A DNA stretch of 64,000 bases, from positions 372,001-436,000 of the forward strand of contig NZ_CP054139.1 of assembly GCF_013283875.1 (NCBI RefSeq). The letters run 5' to 3'. Made by a program: the position numbers and the translations under genes. Below the pieces are notes generated by a model. It did not search any database and was not told the DNA's origin. It saw nothing but the letters and a program-made list of their open reading frames with translations. How positions within the stretch are numbered: the stretch's first letter is position 1; the number at the start of each line of letters is the position of its first letter. This DNA comes from Mucilaginibacter mali. GTDB taxonomy: Bacteria > Bacteroidota > Bacteroidia > Sphingobacteriales > Sphingobacteriaceae. Shown one piece after another: positions 36,703 through 46,134 of the stretch.

Positions 36703-39700
36703 ATGAGATATAAACCTTTACTTGTAAAAATGATGGCAACGGCGGTTTTGCTGTTGATTGCCATAAGCTTTACGGAGCATGTGCTGGCCCAAACAGCAAA
36801 GGCCCCGGTAACCATCACCGGTAAAATTGTTGATGAGCAGACCGGCGAAACCTTGCCCGGCGTTACCGTCAAGGTAAAAAACACCACTCGGATGACCAGC
36901 ACTAACCTTGCCGGCGTTTACAGCATCGCCATAAACAATCCGCAGGAGGTGCTGGTGTTTACCTTTGTGGGTTACGAGCCACAGGAGCGGGCTGCCGGAT
37001 CGTTAAAAACCATCAACATATCCTTAAAACCTACCGCAAGCAACCTGAACGAGGTGGTAGTAGTGGGTTACGGTACGCAGAAGAAGCAATTTCTGACAGG
37101 TTCTGTAGCCCGGGCCAACCTTGAGGCGTTTCACGATGCGCCTGATGCCAACTTTGTACAAATGCTGCAGGGTACGGTAGTGGGCCTAAACATTGGCCAG
37201 GTAAACGTAGCCGGCCAAACCCCGGCGATACAAGTGCGTGGTGCATCTACCCTAAATGGTAATACTACGGTGCTGATCATCCTGGACGGGATCCAGTATA
37301 ATGGCGACCTGCAATCTATCAACCCTGATGATATTGCCACGATAGATGTGTTGAAGGATGCCAGCGCTACCGCTGTTTACGGGGCGCAGGCTGCTAACGG
37401 GGTAATTTTAATTACTACCAAAAAAGGTAAGCAAGGGAAAACCCGTGTAACTGCCTCCAGCTCGTACGCTACGCAAACGCCAACCCAAAATCTGAAACCA
37501 CTTGATCCTGATGCATATCAGGAGCATGTGCGGATGCTTTACTATCAGCAGGCTTATTTGGCGCCCGATTATACCACGCCCGACCCTACTTTCAACCTTA
37601 ATCTTCATCTTGATGCGGCATCAAGAGCTAACGCCGCCGCCGGAAACAGCTACGATTGGTGGGGTAATTCTACCCACCTGGGGCATATGTACGATAATAA
37701 GGTAAGTATTTCGGGCGGGACGGATCAGATCAACTACCTGATGTCGTACAATAACACTAATCAGCAAGGCTTTATTGTCAACGACCTTTTCAAAAGGCAA
37801 AGTGTGCGTGTGAACCTGGAAACCAAGATAGCTCCGTGGTGGACAGCAGGTGTGCAATCATTCGCCACATTTGTTAATAAAGATGGGGCAGAACCTACGC
37901 TGGCAGATATCATTCGCTTTTCTCCGTTTGTTGTCCCTTTTAATGCCAGTGGCGACTTGCTGCAAAACCCGGATAACACCGTTGGCCTTAACCCCTTCCT
38001 GTCGCAATATGTTGATGATATAGAACGGAACGATTACTTCTTCGCCAATTTTTATACCGATATCAAATTTCCCTTTATGAAGGGGCTGTCATACCGCATC
38101 AACTACGGTAATAACTACCGCGATACTAAACAGTACCGTTCAAGTAAATACGCGCAGAACGGGCTTGGCGAAGCTTACAAAAACAATACCTTTTACAACG
38201 ATTATACACTCGATAACATCCTGACCTATCAGCGCGATTTTGGCAAGCATAGCATAGAGACCACTTTGCTATACGGTTCAATCGAGCGTAAAAACCAAAA
38301 CACCAATGCCGATGCCCGCCAGTTTACGCAGCTAACTTTAGGTTATGATGGTATACAGCAGGGCGCTATTCAGCTGGTATCATCAAGCGCCTATAAAGAA
38401 GCTTTGGCTTACCAAATGGGGCGCGTAAACTACAAGTACGATAATAAATACTTATTGACCGGTACGGTACGCCGTGATGGCTTTTCGGGTTTTGCCCAAA
38501 ATAACAAATGGGGCATTTTCCCTTCGCTATCGGCCGGCTGGATAGTTACCAACGAAAAGTTTTTGAAATTACCATGGCTTAACTACCTTAAATTACGTGG
38601 CGGTTATGGCATAAGCGGTAACCAAACCAACCGGTATGCCTCGCTGTCAACCGTATCATCAAGCGCGGCCTATGTATTTGGCGATGTAAGCACACCGGCT
38701 TTTGGCCAGCAGCAAACCGCCATCGGTAACTCCAACCTGCGCTGGGAGAAAACAACCGGCAAAAGCTTGGGTATCGATTTTGAAGTGCTGCACTCCCGCT
38801 TAACCGGTAGTGTAGATATGTATGATAATATTACAACCGATCTGCTGTACAATGTGGCCATCCCTTATGCTACGGGCTACAGTATCATCGCCACTAACAT
38901 TGGCAAACTTCAAAACCGCGGGTTAGAAATTTCATTGACCAGTAAGAATATCAGCAGCAAGGATTTTGACTGGACAAGTACCGTAAACTTCTCCACTAAC
39001 TCTAATAAAATATTATCGCTGCTGGGGCAGGATAATAACCACGATGGTGTGGAAGACGACCTTATTGCCAGCAACCTATTTATCAACCGCTCCATCGGTA
39101 CGGTTTATGGTTATCAAACAGCTGGGATATACCAGCTTGCTGATAAGGATATCCGTACGGGATATTTTCCGGGGAACTATCGCATAGTCGACCAGAATGG
39201 AGATAACCTGATTACCCCGACCGACGACCGCGTGGTGCTTGGCCGCACCGAGCCTGCGTACCGCGTTAGTTTGCTGAACACTTTGCGTTACAGCAATTTT
39301 ACCTTAACCTTTTTCCTTAACTCCATACAGGGTGGTAAAAACGGTTACTTGGGCGCAAGTTCGGTACCACTTGTTTTAAATGATAACACAGTTAGATGGA
39401 ATTACTTAAGCGCGCTGAACTACTGGCAGCCTAATAACCCTGGCGGGACACAACCTTTTTCTGTAACCGCACCGGCAATAGCCCCGACTATTTATTCGGA
39501 CAGGAGTTTTGTACGCTTACAGGATGTGACTTTAAGTTACCGGGTTCCTAAAAAGCTGACTGATAAATTACACCTGCAAAACCTGAGTGTGTTTGCCAGT
39601 GGTAAAAACCTGGCTACCTGGACAAAATGGAAAGGCTGGGACCCTGAAACCAACCAGGCGCTGATCCCTGATGGCAGGCCTGTGTTAAAGGGCGCTTCCT

Positions 39701-39723
39701 TTGGTTTAAATGTCTCATTTTAA
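36703..39723 (+). CDS. SusC/RagA-type TonB-dependent receptor, locus A
   Basis: Outer-membrane importer for oligosaccharides, 1006 aa. Signal peptide about 1-29 (EHVLAQ), carboxypeptidase-regulatory-like domain (TITGKIVDEQTGETLPGVTV, about 36-110), TonB-box-like NEVVVVGYGTQ, plug (VRGASTLNGNTTVLIILDG; SATAVYGAQAANGVILITTK), then a 22-strand barrel ending GASFGLNVSF. No STN domain, consistent with control by the HTCS rather than a sigma factor. Its partner SusD follows 11 bp downstream but is frameshifted. Confidence 0.93.
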   Translation: MRYKPLLVKMMATAVLLLIAISFTEHVLAQTAKAPVTITGKIVDEQTGETLPGVTVKVKNTTRMTSTNLAGVYSIAINNPQEVLVFTFVGYEPQERAAGSLKTINISLKPTASNLNEVVVVGYGTQKKQFLTGSVARANLEAFHDAPDANFVQMLQGTVVGLNIGQVNVAGQTPAIQVRGASTLNGNTTVLIILDGIQYNGDLQSINPDDIATIDVLKDASATAVYGAQAANGVILITTKKGKQGKTRVTASSSYATQTPTQNLKPLDPDAYQEHVRMLYYQQAYLAPDYTTPDPTFNLNLHLDAASRANAAAGNSYDWWGNSTHLGHMYDNKVSISGGTDQINYLMSYNNTNQQGFIVNDLFKRQSVRVNLETKIAPWWTAGVQSFATFVNKDGAEPTLADIIRFSPFVVPFNASGDLLQNPDNTVGLNPFLSQYVDDIERNDYFFANFYTDIKFPFMKGLSYRINYGNNYRDTKQYRSSKYAQNGLGEAYKNNTFYNDYTLDNILTYQRDFGKHSIETTLLYGSIERKNQNTNADARQFTQLTLGYDGIQQGAIQLVSSSAYKEALAYQMGRVNYKYDNKYLLTGTVRRDGFSGFAQNNKWGIFPSLSAGWIVTNEKFLKLPWLNYLKLRGGYGISGNQTNRYASLSTVSSSAAYVFGDVSTPAFGQQQTAIGNSNLRWEKTTGKSLGIDFEVLHSRLTGSVDMYDNITTDLLYNVAIPYATGYSIIATNIGKLQNRGLEISLTSKNISSKDFDWTSTVNFSTNSNKILSLLGQDNNHDGVEDDLIASNLFINRSIGTVYGYQTAGIYQLADKDIRTGYFPGNYRIVDQNGDNLITPTDDRVVLGRTEPAYRVSLLNTLRYSNFTLTFFLNSIQGGKNGYLGASSVPLVLNDNTVRWNYLSALNYWQPNNPGGTQPFSVTAPAIAPTIYSDRSFVRLQDVTLSYRVPKKLTDKLHLQNLSVFASGKNLATWTKWKGWDPETNQALIPDGRPVLKGASFGLNVSF

Positions 39724-39734
39724 ATTAATTGACA

Positions 39735-41404
39735 ATGAAAAAGTTATCTTTAATACTGATCTTAACGACATTTTTTACCAGCTGTAAAAAAGATTTCCTG
39801 GACGAGAAACCTACCGCGTTCCTCAGTTCAACAAATGCTTATACCAACTACGCCGGCCTAAACGCTACCGTTACCAATATTTATGGACTGATACGCAGCG
39901 AGTTTATAGCAGCGATGAGGTAAAACCCTTCGATTACATTTATGGTACCGACCTGATTTTTGACGGACAGGCGGCCATAGACAGGCACACCAACATGGTT
40001 GGCGCTTATGGTGTTACCAGTGCGATACCGCTGGTGCACTATCAAAGCCTTTTTAAAATTGTATCCGAAGCCAATATCGCCATCACCTATGCAGCAACGG
40101 CCACATTAACGGATGCGCAGCGTGATGAGATAGTTGGACAGGCCTTATTTTTCCGTGCTTTTGCCTACCGTACCCTGGCTTACATGTATGGTGGCGTACC
40201 GCTGATCACCGTGGCAGTAGATGCGCCGCGTACCGACCTGGTAAGGGCAACGCGCGACGCAGTTTTAGCACAATGCATTACCGATTTAACCACTGCCGCG
40301 CAAAAATTGCAACCCATTAATAAGGTAGCCGATGGCCGGATCAGCAATTTAGCCGCCTATCACCTGCTTTCGGAGGTAGATATAGCCGCCGGAAAATTCC
40401 AGGATGCGATAACCGCTGCGTCTACCGTTATAAGCGATCCTAATATGGCGTTAATGACCACCCGTTTCGGTTCGCGTTCAACCCAGGCCGGTGGCGATGT
40501 TTATTGGGACCTGTTCCGCGAGAAGAACCAGAACAGGGGCGCCGGTAATAAAGAGGCGATTTGGGTGATCCAGTTCGAGACCGACGTACTTGGCGGTGCC
40601 AACGTATCAACATCCCGAACCAACGGTTATATGCTGGAAAGGCAATGTGTGCCCGGCTTTGGTATTTCATCGGGCGGTGTAGCCTTAATGCTTTTCCCGT
40701 CAGATGCCGGTACCAACGGCCTCAGCACCGGTACCGGTGGCAGGGGGATTGGCTGGGGGCCAACTACCAAATATTTCACCAACACCATTTGGGCCAGCGA
40801 TTTTAGTAACGATATCCGCAACTCGAACATGAACTTTATACGGCAAACCGTTATTAATAACCCTGCTTCAAGTCAGTACGGCAAGATACTGAATACCGAA
40901 GCGCCGCCAACTGGATATACATCGCCCAGCAGGCAGTTTTTCCCATATCAGTCAAAAGCCACAACATTACAACACCCGGCTGCATTATACCTAAATGCAA
41001 CAACCGGTACATTAAGTGCGAATGCCGGCGATACCTACCTGGATCAATATATGTTCCGTTTAGCCGAGACTTACCTGTTGCGTGCTGAAGCCTACCTGGG
41101 TTCGGGCGACCTTACCAAAGCTGCTGCCGATATCAACGTGGTTAGGGCACGTGCAAAAGCATCGGCAGTATTACCTGCAAACGTGAACATCGATTACATA
41201 CTTGATGAGCGTATGCGCGAACTGGGTATTGAAGAAAAGCGCCGGGTAACCCTGATGCGTTTAGGCTTGATATACGACCGCGTGAAGAAATGCAATCCAT
41301 ATTACGCTGGCGAAATGTTGCAAACCTATAACCTGTGGCCCATCCCGTCGGCAGAGATCGAGCGTAATAAGGATGCCGTGCTGACGCAAAACCCCGGCTA
41401 TTAA
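39735..41404 (+). pseudogene. SusD/RagB lipoprotein, locus A, frameshifted
   Basis: Surface glycan-binding partner of SusC. Frame one from ATG 39735 encodes a lipoprotein signal (MKKLSLILILTTFFTSC, lipid Cys17) and the first ~60 residues, then meets TAA at 39921. The protein resumes in another frame at about 39899 (RVYSSDEVKPFDYIYGTDLIF) and runs to the normal SusD end (LWPIPSAEIERNKDAVLTQN). One missing base near 39890-39900 explains it. Features of the family, LFFRAFAYRTLAYMYGGVPL and YMFRLAETYLLRAEAYLGSG, are intact downstream. Either a true inactivating mutation or an assembly error; repaired length would be about 556 aa. Confidence 0.88.
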
Positions 41405-41485
41405 AATATAACAAAGGCCCCGGGGTTAGCAAAATTTTCCGCCTGCGGAAATGGTTTATTGTTAAAATTGGTATAGGCCCGGTGT

Positions 41486-41520
41486 GTTCTTGCGGCGCAC
41501 CGGGTTCCCCGGGGTTTTTA
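41486..41520 (+). terminator. Possible terminator or attenuator after susD
   Basis: GCCCGGTG and CGCACCGGG form a stem around 41487-41513, followed by CCCCGGGG and a T-run at 41515-41519. It lies just before the sulfatase gene. Confidence 0.4.
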
Positions 41521-41554
41521 AATGATATTTGATCTACCTATAAAACATACCCAT

Positions 41555-43276
41555 ATGCTAAAGTTGAGTACTTTAAAAAAAGGATGCGTTGCCCTATCGA
41601 TAGTTACCCTGGCTTTCAACGCATCGGCACAAAACAAGGAGAACCGGCGCCCCAACATCGTTTTAATTATGGCCGATGATATGGGATATTCGGATATTGG
41701 CTGCTATGGCGGGGAAATAAAGACCCCCAATATCGATAACCTGGCGAAGAATGGCTTACGCTTCTCCCAATTTTACAATACTTCGCGCTGCTGCCCTACA
41801 CGGGCATCCTTGCTGACGGGTTTATACAGCCACCAGGCCGGTATCGGCGATATGACCTTCGATCAAAAACAGCCCGGTTACCGTGGTTATCTTACCGAAA
41901 ACACCGTAACCATTGCCGAGGTATTAAAAAAAGCAGGCTATCAAACCGGCATGGTAGGTAAGTGGCATGTTTCAAACACTTTTTTAGGGCAAAAGGATGA
42001 GCACCTGAAATGGCTGAACCATCAAAGTTATAAGCCATTCTTTTCGCCGGTTGAGCAATACCCGGTGAACCGGGGCTTCGAAAAATATTATGGCACCATC
42101 TGGGGGGTAAACGATTACTTCGATCCGTTTAGTTTAGTGAATGGTACCGAACCGGTTAAAACCGTGCCTAAGGATTTTTACTATACCGATGCCATTAACG
42201 ATACCGCGTCGGCATATATTAAACAGTTTAGCAAAACCGGGAAACCGTTTTTTCTGTATGTGGCCAATACGGCACCACATTGGCCGCTGCATGCCCTTCC
42301 CGAGGATATTAAAAAGTACGAGGATACCTACAAAGCCGGCTGGGATGCCATCCGCGAAGCGAGATATAAAAAACTGATAGCCGAAGGGGTGTTCCCTGCC
42401 GATAAAAACATCTTATCTAAACGCTGGAAGCCCAATCGCAAATGGGAGGATAACCCAACCAAAGACTGGGATGCGCATACCATGGCCGTACGCGCCGCAA
42501 TGATAGACCGGATGGACCAGGGCATAGGCCGTATCATCAAAACATTAAAGGAGACCGGTCAACTGGATAATACCCTCATTATCTTTTTAAGTGATAACGG
42601 CGCCAGTTCGGACGATGCGCAAAAATATCTGCCCGGAAACGACCGTCCCGGTGAAACACGGACTGGTCAGAAGATCATTTACCCTGCCAATAAAGATGTG
42701 AACGCGGGCCCCGAAACAACCTTTGCCTCGGCCGATGAAATGTGGAGCAATGTGGCTAACGTGCCCTTTAGATATTGGAAAACAGAACCTTTTGAAGGTG
42801 GTATCTGCACCCCCATGATCGCCTACTGGCCAGCTGGCCTTAAAACGCCCAAGGGCAGCGTAACCACGCAAATGGGCCATGTGATGGACTTTATGGCCAC
42901 CTTTGCCGAACTGGCCGGAACTACTTACCCTACTGAATTTGAGGGCAGAAAAATCACCCCAACATCCGGCATAAGTTTGGTCCCTATCCTTAAAGGCAAA
43001 AAAAGACAAGGCCACGATTACCTGTTTTTTGAACACATTGGCCGGCGGGCGGTGATACACGGCGATTGGAAGCTGCTTGCCCTGAACAATGCCCCGTGGG
43101 AACTTTATAACTTAAAGGAAGACCGCTCAGAAATGCATGATCTGATAACCGAACACCCCGATATTGCGGAAAATTTAACTAAGGCCTGGCAGGAATGGGC
43201 CAACAGCCACAATGTATTGCCCAAGCCAGTAAAAGCCGAAGCTAATAAGCAACCGGCAGACATGTCTAACGACTAA
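41555..43276 (+). CDS. Sulfatase (arylsulfatase type), secreted
   Basis: 573 aa from ATG 41555; the frame opens at 41522, but only the later ATG gives a normal signal peptide (MLKLSTLKKGCVALSIVT, cleavage at ASAQ). Type I sulfatase: metal-site D-D in IMADDMGYSD; C79-C-P-T-R83-ASLLTG, in which C79 should be oxidised to formylglycine by a maturase not in the window; GMVGKWHVS and LSDNGAS complete the site. A substrate-binding C-terminal domain ends in WELYNLKEDRSEMHDL. It implies the locus A glycan is sulfated. Confidence 0.92.
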   Translation: MLKLSTLKKGCVALSIVTLAFNASAQNKENRRPNIVLIMADDMGYSDIGCYGGEIKTPNIDNLAKNGLRFSQFYNTSRCCPTRASLLTGLYSHQAGIGDMTFDQKQPGYRGYLTENTVTIAEVLKKAGYQTGMVGKWHVSNTFLGQKDEHLKWLNHQSYKPFFSPVEQYPVNRGFEKYYGTIWGVNDYFDPFSLVNGTEPVKTVPKDFYYTDAINDTASAYIKQFSKTGKPFFLYVANTAPHWPLHALPEDIKKYEDTYKAGWDAIREARYKKLIAEGVFPADKNILSKRWKPNRKWEDNPTKDWDAHTMAVRAAMIDRMDQGIGRIIKTLKETGQLDNTLIIFLSDNGASSDDAQKYLPGNDRPGETRTGQKIIYPANKDVNAGPETTFASADEMWSNVANVPFRYWKTEPFEGGICTPMIAYWPAGLKTPKGSVTTQMGHVMDFMATFAELAGTTYPTEFEGRKITPTSGISLVPILKGKKRQGHDYLFFEHIGRRAVIHGDWKLLALNNAPWELYNLKEDRSEMHDLITEHPDIAENLTKAWQEWANSHNVLPKPVKAEANKQPADMSND

Positions 43277-43309
43277 CAGATTGACGTGGTGCATTCAAAA
43301 AAATTGATA

Positions 43310-46123
43310 ATGACTTTTCTAAATACAATACGTTTAACTGCTTTAATTAATATCCTACTGTTTACCGCTAACGCTTTATTTGCCCAAAACAACCCGGTGA
43401 TTGATAATGTGCCAGATGTTGGTGTCATTAATTTTAACGGCAAGTACTATTTGGCCGGCGTAAATACCAATGGTGGCTTTTATATCTCGGATGATCTGGT
43501 GCACTGGAAAGGGCCGGAGCATGTGTTCACCATGGCTAACGATTGGACGAAAGGCAAGCCATTTGGCGATAATCAGATCCACGCGGCAGATATCCGGTAT
43601 ATCAACGGGAGGTTTCACTTTTATTGGTCGGTTAATTATTGGGGTGGACAAAATACCACCGTGCAGATTGGTCATGCCGTTGCTGATAATATTATGGGGC
43701 CATACATCGAACCTGATAAAAAGAACTGGTTTGATGAGCGGATAGACCCGCATCTGCTGGTGGACAGTGATAGCTCGCTTTATTTTTACACCGTTAAATT
43801 TACCGATGGCAACACCATTTGGGGCCAACAGATGAGGGATCCATGGACACACCGGGGATCGCCTAAATTATTGTTTAACTCGCTGCCCCTAACCTGGGAG
43901 CGTATGGACAACAGCGTAACCGAAGGCCCGGAGGTGATTAAATACCGCTCAAGATACTACCTCATGTACAATGCCAACCATACTGGCAACACTTATGGTA
44001 ATTATGCCTTAGGCGTTGCCGAAGCAGATGAGCCATTAGGTTTTAACAGCGCCAATAAATACCCGCACCCGGTAGTGCAGCAAAATTTAACCGATGACCC
44101 ATCCAAACAGCGGCGGGTGTTCAGTTCATCGTTAGATGGTTTTACTAACTGGAAATACACTTTCAACCAACCTGGCGAAAGCTGGAACACACCTGCTTTT
44201 ACAGACACTGAATGGAAAAAAGGCGACAAGGGCTTCGGCAACCAGGTGTTAAAAGGTAGTACCCGTATCAATCCGCAAACCATGTGGCGCACAAACGATA
44301 TTTGGGTACGGAAGCATTTTAAAATACCATGGGCATTATCAGGCCAATTGCAGCTAATGGTCAATCACACCGGGCCGACTGAAGTTTTTATGGATGGGCA
44401 GTTGATCTACAATGGCGTAGCGGCCAATTACACTACTGTTAACCTGCTGCCGCAATTGGTTAACGAGTTGAAAACGGGTGAGCACGTACTGGTCATCCAC
44501 GGTGAAAAGGCTGAACGCGGCGCTAATATTGATGTAGACCTGATCGAAAATTTAGCCAGCCCCGGCGATGATATCCTATATAATCCCGGTCAGCCGAACC
44601 TGCTGAAAGGCCCAAACGGTTTTGAATGGTGGCTGGTTTATTTCGCCATAAAAAACGGTGGCAAAAAAGGGCAGTTCATCAACCGGGTACTTTTTAACGA
44701 TCATGAACTTACGGTGGATGGCCCTACCAGTAATAAAACAACTGGCTATCACCCCGATCCTGCTCTGCCAATTTTTGGGGATAGTTTTGAAGATGAGAAC
44801 ATCAAAGACAGATGGTCGCTTCAATCGGGCAAATGGCGGGTGCGTAATGGTGAATTGATGCAGGAAGGCAACACAGGCAAAAGCCTGGCATTAATCAAAA
44901 GTCGTGCATCCAGCAATTATCTATTTAAGATAGGTGTAAATCCCACCACCTTAAAAACAGCTAACGCGGGCATTATTGCCTATTATACTGATGCATTGAA
45001 TTTTTTAGAGATCGGCATCGATCAGGCTAAAGGTGCGTGGTACTCGCGTTTAGTGCGGGATGGTAAGGAAATCATCGTGATAAACAAGCTTTCACCGGTA
45101 TTCAACTTTAATGTATACCACAGCCTATCGGTTTACAAAAATGGCAATACGGTCGAATTTCAAATCGACGATCAGCCGGCCCCAGGTAAGCATCAAATTA
45201 TAACATTGTTTGATGAACCGGGTTTGCCGGGCATCTTTACACAAGCTACTACCGCCACATTCGATGGCGCGATATACACCCCGGGCTGGGATGAGTACAA
45301 TGCCGGCATCACTGGCTGGGGGAATGCGGTTAATAGAAAACAAGCCACCGGGGAATGGGGAGTGACAGAAAAAGGAATCACCATTAATAAAACTCAGGGT
45401 GAGAGCACTGTTTATAAAGGCGATTTGTTAAATAGTTACGAATTTGCAACCCAGATTTACAGTAACGGTGCAGGCACGGCAGGCATTTTTCCGGTATACA
45501 CTGATGAAAATAATTACGTAAAGGCCGCTATCGATTTTCAGCATAACTCACTTATTGTCTCGGGAAAATTAAACGGCGCAGCTATCCCTGGAAAAACAAT
45601 TCTTTTAAAGCGAAAGATGGTTCGCTATCCCGATCAGCGTTATAGCGACCACAGTAATAAGGTTTATACCTTAAAGGCAAACACCAGTATCAGCAATATC
45701 GAAATTGTAAAATTCCCGGTCGATAATAAGCAGCTTTTAACCATCAACCTGTTCGATTCGTTAAAAGTGGAGTATCATCATCATGACGAGTGGCGGCCAT
45801 TAAACTTTGAGAAAATACCAACCGGGATACAAGCCGTAGACCAGATCAAATTCCCGCTTATAACAGCAGATGCATTGCGCATCAGAAGTTCGGGCTTTAA
45901 TACGCGGATGCCGGCAGTGTATAAGATCTATACGGATGAAGATGGAACATCGGACTATAATCTGCGGGCGGTAAAGCTTAAAGATAAATTGCTGCTATTT
46001 TTAGATAACGGGTTAATTGCGGATATTGACGGTACGTGGCCCCCATCGCAGGTGGGTTTGTTTGGTACAGATGCAGGCGCTTGTTTTAACGGACTGATGT
46101 TGTTTGAAAAACGCGATAATTAA
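43310..46123 (+). CDS. Composite GH43-like hydrolase with inserted jelly roll
   Basis: 937 aa from ATG 43310 (a GTG at 43286 is less likely). Signal peptide about 1-26 (NALFAQ). The N-terminal propeller (NNPVIDNVPDVGVINFNGKYY as two pieces; ISDDLVHWKGP; HAADIRYINGRFHFYWS; IDPHLLVDSDSSLYFY; EGPEVIKYRSRYYLMY) is interrupted at about 280-425 by a beta-galactosidase-like jelly roll (WKKGDKGFG, TNDIWVRKHFKIP, EVFMDGQLIYNG) before the last blade (FEWWLVYFAI). Two laminin-G/DUF1080-like sandwiches follow (DRWSLQSGKWRVRNGEL). Hydrolytic specificity unknown; the acidic triad is only suggestive. Confidence 0.75.
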   Translation: MTFLNTIRLTALINILLFTANALFAQNNPVIDNVPDVGVINFNGKYYLAGVNTNGGFYISDDLVHWKGPEHVFTMANDWTKGKPFGDNQIHAADIRYINGRFHFYWSVNYWGGQNTTVQIGHAVADNIMGPYIEPDKKNWFDERIDPHLLVDSDSSLYFYTVKFTDGNTIWGQQMRDPWTHRGSPKLLFNSLPLTWERMDNSVTEGPEVIKYRSRYYLMYNANHTGNTYGNYALGVAEADEPLGFNSANKYPHPVVQQNLTDDPSKQRRVFSSSLDGFTNWKYTFNQPGESWNTPAFTDTEWKKGDKGFGNQVLKGSTRINPQTMWRTNDIWVRKHFKIPWALSGQLQLMVNHTGPTEVFMDGQLIYNGVAANYTTVNLLPQLVNELKTGEHVLVIHGEKAERGANIDVDLIENLASPGDDILYNPGQPNLLKGPNGFEWWLVYFAIKNGGKKGQFINRVLFNDHELTVDGPTSNKTTGYHPDPALPIFGDSFEDENIKDRWSLQSGKWRVRNGELMQEGNTGKSLALIKSRASSNYLFKIGVNPTTLKTANAGIIAYYTDALNFLEIGIDQAKGAWYSRLVRDGKEIIVINKLSPVFNFNVYHSLSVYKNGNTVEFQIDDQPAPGKHQIITLFDEPGLPGIFTQATTATFDGAIYTPGWDEYNAGITGWGNAVNRKQATGEWGVTEKGITINKTQGESTVYKGDLLNSYEFATQIYSNGAGTAGIFPVYTDENNYVKAAIDFQHNSLIVSGKLNGAAIPGKTILLKRKMVRYPDQRYSDHSNKVYTLKANTSISNIEIVKFPVDNKQLLTINLFDSLKVEYHHHDEWRPLNFEKIPTGIQAVDQIKFPLITADALRIRSSGFNTRMPAVYKIYTDEDGTSDYNLRAVKLKDKLLLFLDNGLIADIDGTWPPSQVGLFGTDAGACFNGLMLFEKRDN

Positions 46124-46134
46124 AAATTAAACAG

